12,593 nt of DNA, taken from positions 1 to 12,593 of the forward strand of contig JANYCL010000425.1 in assembly GCA_025360355.1 (NCBI GenBank), read 5' to 3'. The stretch comes from Sphingobacteriaceae bacterium. GTDB taxonomy: Bacteria; Bacteroidota; Bacteroidia; B-17B0; Aurantibacillaceae. Under the pieces are notes generated by a model. It had not been told where the DNA came from, searched no databases, and saw nothing but the letters and a program-made list of their open reading frames with translations. Of the stretch, positions 7,549 to 12,593 are shown in pieces; position 1 is the stretch's first letter; each line of letters begins with the position of its first letter. The position numbers and the translations under genes are program-made.

Positions 7549-7564
7549 ATAACATATATATTTG
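7529..7564 (+). promoter_or_regulatory. Putative Bacteroidota promoter of yceI
   Basis: TATATTTG at 7557-7564 matches the Bacteroidota -7 consensus TAnnTTTG exactly. A TTG at 7529-7531 could be the -33 box, although the 25-bp spacing is longer than the usual 17-23 bp. Transcription would begin near 7570, leaving a short leader before the ATG at 7592. Confidence 0.6.
7544..7555. promoter_or_regulatory. Perfect 12-bp palindrome between promoter boxes
   Basis: The sequence ATGTTATAACAT is a perfect palindrome. It overlaps the right arm of the larger dyad and ends 1 base before the -7 box. A protein bound here would block polymerase. The half-site ATGTTA recurs in a dyad upstream of gyrB. Confidence 0.5.
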
Positions 7565-7591
7565 TGGTGTAAACTTAAACCCACAAAATAT

Positions 7592-8188
7592 ATGAAAACA
7601 ATTCAAAAAACAGCAGCCGCAGCTTTAACAGTTATGGCTTTAAGCACCACGGCACAAACAAATTGGAAAGTGGATGCATCACACAGCAAAATGGGATTCT
7701 CTGTAACCCATTTAATGGTTAGCGAAACGGAAGGAAAATTTAAAGTGTACGAAGGTTCCGTTGCTTCCAAAACCGAAACAGATTTTACTGATGCGAAGAT
7801 CGAATTCTCAGTTGACGTAAATTCAATTAACACAGATGATGAAAAGCGCGATGGACATTTAAAGAGCGCCGATTTTTTTGATGTTGAAAAATTCCCGAAA
7901 ATGGTCTTTAAAGCAAGTTCAATGAAAGCAGGAAAAGTAAAAGGTACTTATGATCTGGAGGGCGATCTTACAATGCATGGTGTTACTAAAAAAGTAAAAT
8001 TACTTGCTGTTGGTGCATCAAAAACTGTAAAAGATCCTTGGGAAAATACAAAATATGCTTTTAAAGTAACCGGTAAAATTAACCGTACAGATTTCGGTTT
8101 AAAATGGAATGCTGTTTTGGAAGCGGGTGGAGTAGTAGTGAGTGAAGATGTGAAGATCGATTGTACGCTTGAATTAACAAAAGCTTAA
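7592..8188 (+). CDS. yceI: YceI-family secreted lipid-binding-like protein
   Basis: This is a periplasmic lipocalin-like protein of the YceI family, whose members bind isoprenoid or other amphiphilic molecules in a beta-barrel pocket; the ligand here is unknown. With the ATG at 7592 the protein is 198 residues and starts with a good signal peptide ending near TTAQ (about 19-22). A longer reading from a TTG at 7562 would put extra residues before the signal and would start inside the -7 promoter box, so it is rejected. The mature protein opens with the family pattern WKVDASHSKMGFSVTHLMV and continues with DEKRDGHLKSADFFDVEKFP, then the LTMHGVTKKV region typical of YceI domains. The length is usual. 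A dyad-covered promoter precedes it, a terminator follows, and a marR gene lies downstream. Confidence 0.93.
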   Translation: MKTIQKTAAAALTVMALSTTAQTNWKVDASHSKMGFSVTHLMVSETEGKFKVYEGSVASKTETDFTDAKIEFSVDVNSINTDDEKRDGHLKSADFFDVEKFPKMVFKASSMKAGKVKGTYDLEGDLTMHGVTKKVKLLAVGASKTVKDPWENTKYAFKVTGKINRTDFGLKWNAVLEAGGVVVSEDVKIDCTLELTKA

Positions 8189-8190
8189 TT

Positions 8191-8236
8191 AAAAAGATCC
8201 TGACATGAGTTTTGTTGAAAGTGTCAGGATTTTTTT
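8191..8236 (+). terminator. Intrinsic terminator after yceI
   Basis: ATCCTGACA (8197-8205) pairs with TGTCAGGAT (8222-8230). The stem can extend through a G-T pair and five A-T pairs (8191-8195 with 8232-8236) and is followed by a T run. It begins 3 nt after the yceI stop. It separates yceI from marR, although read-through could still feed marR. Confidence 0.85.
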
Positions 8237-8249
8237 TATTTTTACAATA

Positions 8250-8699
8250 ATGAAGTTAGAAGACGAAATTCAACAAAAAAAATTCAAGAGCGAATATCAT
8301 AAACTCGCGATAAATATTACGTATTCTTATAATCTGGTAAGTTATGTTAACCATTCGAAATTTAAAAATGAAGACATAACTCCCCAACAATTTAATGTAT
8401 TACGCATTTTACGCGGACAATATCCAAGTCCTTGTAATTTAAAATTAATTAAAGACCGAATGCTCGACCGCATGAGCGATGCTTCACGTATTGTAGATAA
8501 ACTAAAAGCAAAAGAATTTTTAGAGCGTCATGAATGTCCGAACGACAGAAGAAATGTAGATTTATTGATCACCGAAAAAGGACTCGAACTTTTAAAAACC
8601 TTAGATTATATTGATGATGAATTTAAAACCACCTTCAAAAATTTATCGGTTGCCGAAGTAAAACAGTTAAATGATCTATTGGATAAAGCCAGAGGTTGA
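8250..8699 (+). CDS. MarR-family transcriptional regulator
   Basis: This is a DNA-binding repressor or activator of the MarR winged-helix family, which acts as a dimer and usually controls nearby genes. The 149 residues show the N-terminal dimerisation helix (about 14-34), the recognition region ITPQQFNVLRILRGQ (43-57) followed by RMLDRMSDASRIVDKL (70-85), and the wing around D99-R101 (NDRRNVDLLITEKG). Two cysteines, C62 and C96, lie beside the DNA-binding part and could be redox-sensitive, which is inference. The ATG at 8250 is preferred; an upstream in-frame ATG at 8205 lies inside the yceI terminator stem and would add a hydrophobic tail unlike the family. It follows yceI on the same strand, and this pairing is common in Bacteroidota. 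Confidence 0.9.
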   Translation: MKLEDEIQQKKFKSEYHKLAINITYSYNLVSYVNHSKFKNEDITPQQFNVLRILRGQYPSPCNLKLIKDRMLDRMSDASRIVDKLKAKEFLERHECPNDRRNVDLLITEKGLELLKTLDYIDDEFKTTFKNLSVAEVKQLNDLLDKARG

Positions 8700-8702
8700 A
8701 AC

Positions 8703-8731
8703 AAAAAAGGAACGAAAACCGTTCCTTTTTT
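8703..8731. terminator. Bidirectional terminator between marR and gyrB
   Basis: Bases 8703-8714 pair with 8720-8731 (12 bp, GGAACG core) around a 5-nt loop, with an A run on one side and a T run on the other. It lies between the convergent marR and gyrB genes and would stop transcription from both. Confidence 0.88.
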
Positions 8732-8764
8732 TATTATATAAATTTGGTGCCTGAGTCGAAGGCA

Positions 8765-10720
8765 TTAAGCATCAACTTTCGCATACTTCGCATTTTTCTC
8801 AATGAATTCTCTTCTTGGAGGAACTTCATCTCCCATCAACATTGAAAATACACGGTCAGCTTCGGCTGCATTATCAACAGAGATCTGACGTAAAGTTCTT
8901 GTTTGCGGATTTAAAGTTGTTTCCCATAATTGTTCAGCATTCATTTCACCTAAACCTTTGTAACGTTGTACATTCACATTCTCAGGTTTTTCGCCTCCAA
9001 ATATTTTTATAGCGATATCACGTTGTTCTTCGTTCCAGCAATAACGCATGTCTTTACCTTTTTTCACCTGATAGAGTGGAGGCGTGGCAATGTAAACATG
9101 TCCGCGTTCAATTAATTCTTTCATGTGACGGAAGAAGAACGTTAAAATTAAAGTTGTAATATGCGAGCCATCCACATCGGCATCACACATGATAATTATT
9201 TTATGATAACGGAGTTTAACTAAATTTAAAGCTCTGTCGTCTTCCGCAGTTCCGCGGAAAACGCCTAATGCTGTAAAAATATTTTTGATCTCTTCGTTCT
9301 CGTAAATTTTATATTCTAAAGCTTTCTCAACATTTAAAATTTTACCGCGTAAAGGTAATATTGCCATGAATTCGCGGTTACGTCCCTGCTTCGCAGTTCC
9401 TCCCGCTGAATCACCCTCAACTAAAAATAATTCTGATAATGAAGGATCACCGCTTGCGCAATCAGCTAATTTTCCCGGTAAACCGGAGCCGGTCATAACG
9501 TTTTTACGTTGCACCAATTCGCGGGCTTTACGCGCGGCGTGACGAGCAGTTGCAGCTAAAATAACTTTATCCACGATCATGCGCGCTTGCTTCGGATGTT
9601 CTTCCAAATAATTATTTAACGCTTCGCTGATAGCTTGATCAACGGCGCCTATTGCTTCATTATTCCCTAATTTGGTTTTGGTTTGTCCTTCAAATTGTGG
9701 CTCCTGAACTTTCACGGAAATTACTGCTGTTAATCCTTCACGGAAATCATCACCTGCAATTTCAATTTTTAATTTCGAAAGCTGGCCTGATTTATCTGCG
9801 TAACTTTTTAAAGTACGAGTTAGACCTCTGCGGAAACCTGCTAAGTGAGTTCCGCCTTCGTGAGTATTAATATTGTTTACGTAGCTCTGTAAGTTTTCAG
9901 AATAGGAATTGTTATAGATCATGGCTACTTCAACAGGGATACCGCCTTTTTCGCCTTCCATGTAAATAACTTCATCGATCAGTTTTTCTTTACCGCCATC
10001 TAAGTAACTCACAAACTCACGTAAACCGCCTTCGCTTAAAAAAGTTTCGCCCACAGGCTTTCCATTTTCATCCAATTGGCGTTTATCATCCAAGGAAAGA
10101 CTAATTCCCTTATTTAGAAACGATAATTCGCGCATTCGGTTGGCTAGGGTAGTGTAATTATACTCGCCCACGATAAATATGCTTAGATCGGGCTTAAACG
10201 TTTGAATAGTGCCCCTGTAAGTGGTGTCACCTACCTCTTTGGCAGGATAAAGCGGTTTTCCACAGCTAAATTCCTGTACTGTGATCTTTCCATCACGGTG
10301 AACCTCAGTTTTCATATGGATGGATAAAGCGTTAACACAAGATACACCAACGCCATGTAAGCCACCCGAAACCTTGTAAGTATCCTTATCGAATTTACCA
10401 CCCGCATGTAGCACGGTCATAACCACCTCCAAAGCACTTACACCCATTTTAGGGTGAATGCCTGTAGGAATACCACGACCATCATCTTTTACGGTAATGG
10501 AATTATCTTCATTAATGGAAACAAAAATATTTTTACAATGACCGGCAAGTGCCTCATCAATGGAGTTATCGATAACCTCATATACGAGATGATGTAAACC
10601 TTTTACTCCAATATCACCAATATACATGGCGGGACGTTTTCTTACTGCTTCTAATCCTTCTAAAACCTGGATGTTATCCGCGCCGTAATTTGTTTTATCT
10701 GTTGCTGTGTTCTCTGCCAT
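8765..10720 (-). CDS. gyrB: DNA gyrase subunit B
   Basis: This is the ATPase subunit of DNA gyrase, which with GyrA introduces negative supercoils. The 651 residues lack the long insertion of enterobacterial GyrB and match the short form. The GHKL ATPase has QVLEGLEAVRKRPAMYIG (18-35), general base E48, N52, DDGRGIP (79-85) and the glycine-rich lid GGLHGVG (119-125). The transducer lysine is in QTKTKLG (K348). The TOPRIM domain carries E435 in EGDSAGG and the D513/D515/D517 triad in DADVDG, followed by the C-terminal block YKGLGEMN. ILPLRGKILNVEKA favours GyrB over ParE. All catalytic residues are present. A GAGAG stretch 8-13 nt upstream of the ATG resembles a Shine-Dalgarno sequence, uncommon in this window. 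gyrA is not in the window. Confidence 0.97.
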   Translation of the reverse strand: MAENTATDKTNYGADNIQVLEGLEAVRKRPAMYIGDIGVKGLHHLVYEVIDNSIDEALAGHCKNIFVSINEDNSITVKDDGRGIPTGIHPKMGVSALEVVMTVLHAGGKFDKDTYKVSGGLHGVGVSCVNALSIHMKTEVHRDGKITVQEFSCGKPLYPAKEVGDTTYRGTIQTFKPDLSIFIVGEYNYTTLANRMRELSFLNKGISLSLDDKRQLDENGKPVGETFLSEGGLREFVSYLDGGKEKLIDEVIYMEGEKGGIPVEVAMIYNNSYSENLQSYVNNINTHEGGTHLAGFRRGLTRTLKSYADKSGQLSKLKIEIAGDDFREGLTAVISVKVQEPQFEGQTKTKLGNNEAIGAVDQAISEALNNYLEEHPKQARMIVDKVILAATARHAARKARELVQRKNVMTGSGLPGKLADCASGDPSLSELFLVEGDSAGGTAKQGRNREFMAILPLRGKILNVEKALEYKIYENEEIKNIFTALGVFRGTAEDDRALNLVKLRYHKIIIMCDADVDGSHITTLILTFFFRHMKELIERGHVYIATPPLYQVKKGKDMRYCWNEEQRDIAIKIFGGEKPENVNVQRYKGLGEMNAEQLWETTLNPQTRTLRQISVDNAAEADRVFSMLMGDEVPPRREFIEKNAKYAKVDA

Positions 10721-10812
10721 AAATCGCTCTCTTTTTTTAGTTTCTAATTAATCTTTAAATGTATCGATTTCACTTGGTTTTTAGGGTGTTTTTACGAGTG
10801 TTTTTTACTAAC

Positions 10813-10829
10813 AAATGTTAATAACATTT
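10813..10829. promoter_or_regulatory. Palindrome in the gyrB upstream region
   Basis: AAATGTTA (10813-10820) and TAACATTT (10822-10829) form a perfect 8+1+8 dyad. It lies 93 nt upstream of the gyrB start in the 238-bp region shared with the divergent barrel gene. The half-site ATGTTA is the same as in the yceI promoter palindrome. Apart from AT-rich sequence, no other clear signal was seen in 10721-10958. Confidence 0.4.
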
Positions 10830-10958
10830 TCTTGTTTTTTAAGGATAAATAATCTCAAAAATTTGTTCAGAAAAACGATAAAAAAACTAATATTGCAGAA
10901 CCTGAATTTATGTGAAACGTATAACACAAAAACACAAACCATTTAATATCTTTACAAC

Positions 10959-11642
10959 ATGAAAAAAAATATACTTTTTAGCATAACGGCTCTGATGATC
11001 ATTAGTTACTCAGCTTTTTCCTCAATAGGAAATGAACCGAAAACGAAAAACAGATCTTATTGGTTGTCGGAAAAAGGTAACGATGGCGGTGAAAAATGTT
11101 TTGATGAGAACACTCACATCATAAATCTCGGTGTGGGATTCGGCAGAAGTTACTATACTTTTTTGCGTTCCGCAGGATACTCATCAGGAACAACTCCTGC
11201 ATTTAGTTTAACTTACGAGCAGCCATGGCCAAAAAAACTTGGTCCCGGATTTTTAGGCGTTGGTGCTTATTTCGGGTTTCAACATGCTTATTACAATTAT
11301 AATTACGATTATTGGTATAATAATTATAACACATATTACTATAATCACAGCTGGAATTATTATATGGTTGCGGCTAGAGCAGCTTATCATTGGGATGTTT
11401 TAAATAGTAAAAATGCTGAGGTTTATGCCGGTGTTCTAATTGGACTAAGATTCCAAACCTATAGTTATTCAACAAACGATCCGGGCAATAACGATCCTTA
11501 CTCTTACAAACAAAGTTCTGTTTGGCCGGTATATTCTGTTTTTGCAGGAGCCCGCTGGTATTTTGTACACAACTTCGGTTTGTTTGCAGAGCTTGGATAT
11601 GGGATTTCTTATGCAACAGGCGGTTTGAGTGTAAAGTTTTAA
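10959..11642 (+). CDS. Predicted outer-membrane barrel protein with Tyr/Asn-rich segment
   Basis: This encodes 227 residues. The N-terminus has a hydrophobic signal sequence (about 1-22). The rest shows alternating aromatic/glycine strands (INLGVGFGRSYYTFL, GFLGVGAYFGF, VYAGVLIGLRFQ, VYSVFAGARWYF, GLFAELGYGISYATG) and a terminal Phe, as in small OmpX/OmpW-like barrels of the outer membrane. Residues 111-135 are remarkable: 12 of 25 are tyrosine, with many Asn, probably an exposed loop or hairpin between strands. C47 is the only cysteine of the mature chain. It is divergent from gyrB and has its own terminator, so it appears monocistronic. Function is unknown and no ligand can be inferred. Confidence 0.78.
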   Translation: MKKNILFSITALMIISYSAFSSIGNEPKTKNRSYWLSEKGNDGGEKCFDENTHIINLGVGFGRSYYTFLRSAGYSSGTTPAFSLTYEQPWPKKLGPGFLGVGAYFGFQHAYYNYNYDYWYNNYNTYYYNHSWNYYMVAARAAYHWDVLNSKNAEVYAGVLIGLRFQTYSYSTNDPGNNDPYSYKQSSVWPVYSVFAGARWYFVHNFGLFAELGYGISYATGGLSVKF

Positions 11643-11661
11643 TTAAACCATAAAAAGATAT

Positions 11662-11688
11662 AAAGAGCCGTTTTTTTAAGCGGCTTTT
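11662..11688 (+). terminator. Intrinsic terminator after the barrel gene
   Basis: AGCCG (11666-11670) pairs with CGGCT (11681-11685) around a 10-nt T-rich loop. The stem is extended by a G-T pair and A-T pairs and is followed by a T run. It starts 20 nt after the stop of the barrel gene. Confidence 0.82.
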
Positions 11689-11720
11689 TTTATTAGTTTA
11701 ACCTCCGTAATTTATTTAAA

Positions 11721-12401
11721 ATGGAAAATTTATTTTCTTCTGAGGCTCTTTTGAGCCTTATCCCTCTCACCTTAATGGAAATCCTATTAGGTATTGATAA
11801 CGTAATTTTTGTTTCAATTGTTCTAAGTCGTTTAGATAGAAGTCAAACTAAAAAAGCAAGTTTGATATGGATGCTGGTTGGTATAGTTATGCGCTTATTG
11901 TTCCTATTCCTATTGGGATATTTAATTAAAGGTGAACATATTTTATTCACCATTTTTGATCATGCGGTAGAATTAAAAGATCTGATCATGTTGGCGGGAG
12001 GTCTTTTTCTATTGGTAAATTCAACTTTAGAGATACATAATAAATTAGAAGGAGAAGACCCTGATGAAAAATTAAAAAGCGAAAATAAAAAACCGGCAAC
12101 TTTCAAATCCATTATCATTCAAATTATTTTAATTGACATGGTTTTTAGTATTGATGGGATCGTGACTGCAATTGGAATGGCCAATAATTTTTTTATTATG
12201 ATGACAGCCGTTATAATCAGCATGATCATTATGTTTTATTTTGCTCCTAAAATTTCAGTTTTCATTCACAAACATCCTACTTTTAAAATTTTAGCCCTTT
12301 CATTCCTTGTTTTAATTGCTGTTTTATTGGTAATCGAGGGCGTACATATCGAAAAAATACAAATACCGATCGGAAGGGCAATCCAAACCATTCGGGAATA
12401 G
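11721..12401 (+). CDS. TerC-family membrane protein with abnormal C-terminus
   Basis: This is an integral inner-membrane protein of the TerC/Alx/YoaE family, members of which are linked to metal (manganese) handling in other bacteria; tellurite resistance is not implied. Membrane segments lie at about 9-36, 48-70, 86-101, 130-152, 157-176 and 188-206. The family acidic motifs are GIDN (D26) and SIDG (D145), with the KHPTFKILALSFL block at 184-196. Family proteins normally continue after EGxH into a final helix beginning about IPKGYIYFA. Here the reading goes IQIPIGRAIQTIRE and stops. Base composition changes at the same place, so the last 10-12 residues are probably not genuine and the gene is cut at about 12365. 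The 226-residue length is shorter than typical homologues. Family call firm, 3' end doubtful. Confidence 0.85.
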   Translation: MENLFSSEALLSLIPLTLMEILLGIDNVIFVSIVLSRLDRSQTKKASLIWMLVGIVMRLLFLFLLGYLIKGEHILFTIFDHAVELKDLIMLAGGLFLLVNSTLEIHNKLEGEDPDEKLKSENKKPATFKSIIIQIILIDMVFSIDGIVTAIGMANNFFIMMTAVIISMIIMFYFAPKISVFIHKHPTFKILALSFLVLIAVLLVIEGVHIEKIQIPIGRAIQTIRE

Positions 12402-12593
12402 GTAAAAAACAAGGTCGCTAAACCCAAGGTCGCACAGGAAATCAAAAGCCATCGCGGAATCGAGAGCTCAGCACGCTTTACCCGCGGTCGTAAAAGTTCG
12501 AGCGAAGCAAAAAAAGGAAAAATCCAAATACTCGCCACGCTGAGGTGATGCCCCAAAAACATAGTTGCGTGGAAATGCTGTTCGTAAAATGGA
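12366..12593 (-). pseudogene. O-antigen ligase/polymerase-like fragment (both ends missing)
   Basis: Reading leftward from the right edge, the minus strand is open for about 75 residues that look like a polytopic membrane protein. There is a hydrophobic segment (HHLSVASIWIFPFF), a basic loop (RPRVKRAELSIPRW), a second segment (LLISCATLGLATLFF), then FTYSRMVWIALPIG. The SR-plus-aromatic motif after a membrane helix is the hallmark of the Wzy_C/O-antigen ligase family, whose members join or polymerise O-antigen or other glycans at the periplasmic face. The frame stays open to 12266, but past about 12366 it is only the antisense of TerC and loses sense. The 5' part lies beyond the window. It is therefore a fragment fused to TerC DNA, either by rearrangement or by assembly. 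Family assignment is moderate. Confidence 0.55.

Noticed and set aside
7562..7591. Extended yceI start at a TTG
   Set aside because: It would place ten residues before a good signal peptide and start within the -7 promoter box; the ATG at 7592 fits the family.
8205..8249. Extended marR start at ATG 8205
   Set aside because: This codon lies in the stem of the yceI terminator and adds a hydrophobic stretch absent from MarR proteins; ATG 8250 is better.
9652..9870. Small plus-strand open frames opposite gyrB (also 8815-9012)
   Set aside because: They are fully inside gyrB, which is intact and highly conserved; no independent evidence of coding.
8765..10720. Topoisomerase IV subunit ParE as an alternative to GyrB
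   Set aside because: The ILPLRGKILNVEKA block and the N-terminal VLEGLEAVRKRP form favour GyrB.
11374..11616. Minus-strand open frame opposite the barrel gene
   Set aside because: The sense reading has a signal peptide, barrel pattern and terminator; the antisense reading has none.
11721..12401. Tellurite resistance as the role of the TerC-family protein
   Set aside because: The family name is historical; no other ter-operon gene is next to it, and TerB-like sequence at the left edge is part of an ABC transporter far away.
1..12593. tRNA, rRNA, CRISPR array or insertion sequence
   Set aside because: No cloverleaf, rRNA-like stretch, regularly spaced repeat or transposase motif was found by eye.

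Overview
The window looks like chromosomal DNA of an AT-rich Bacteroidota bacterium. The reasons are its many secreted proteins ending in a signal peptide plus AQ, a lipoprotein with a Bacteroidota-style lipobox, A/T-rich leaders mostly without Shine-Dalgarno sequences, a match to the TAnnTTTG -7 box, and house-keeping proteins (WaaA, GyrB, RluF, YceI/MarR) that read like members of that phylum. Genus cannot be told from this sequence. No rRNA, tRNA, CRISPR array or insertion sequence was seen.

Region 1 (about 1-3740, minus strand) is a four-gene set read right to left: a lipoprotein, a small secreted protein, a second small secreted Cys-containing protein, and an ABCG-like ABC transporter with an N-terminal TerB-like region that runs off the left edge. 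A strong hairpin sits between the two small secreted genes. This is the least understood part of the window and could be an envelope export or maintenance module.

Region 2 (3983-6827, minus strand) carries envelope genes: a beta-barrel-like protein 3 nt upstream of Kdo transferase waaA (lipid A core synthesis), and a LolD/MacB-type ABC ATPase followed by a long hairpin. The ATPase is divergent from an rluF-like rRNA pseudouridine synthase, with only 26 bp between the two start codons.

Region 3 (6854-8699, plus strand) holds the pseudouridine synthase, a secreted YceI-family lipocalin-like protein and a MarR-family regulator. Two overlapping dyads cover the yceI promoter and are plausible operators for the neighbouring MarR protein. 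A bidirectional terminator separates marR from convergent gyrB.

Region 4 (8765-12593) has complete gyrB on the minus strand, then on the plus strand an outer-membrane barrel protein with a Tyr/Asn-rich stretch and a TerC-family membrane protein. Near 12350-12375 the TerC reading loses its expected C-terminal helix, base composition jumps, and the other strand begins to read as an O-antigen ligase/polymerase fragment. This is either an assembly chimera at the end of a contig or a real rearrangement breakpoint.
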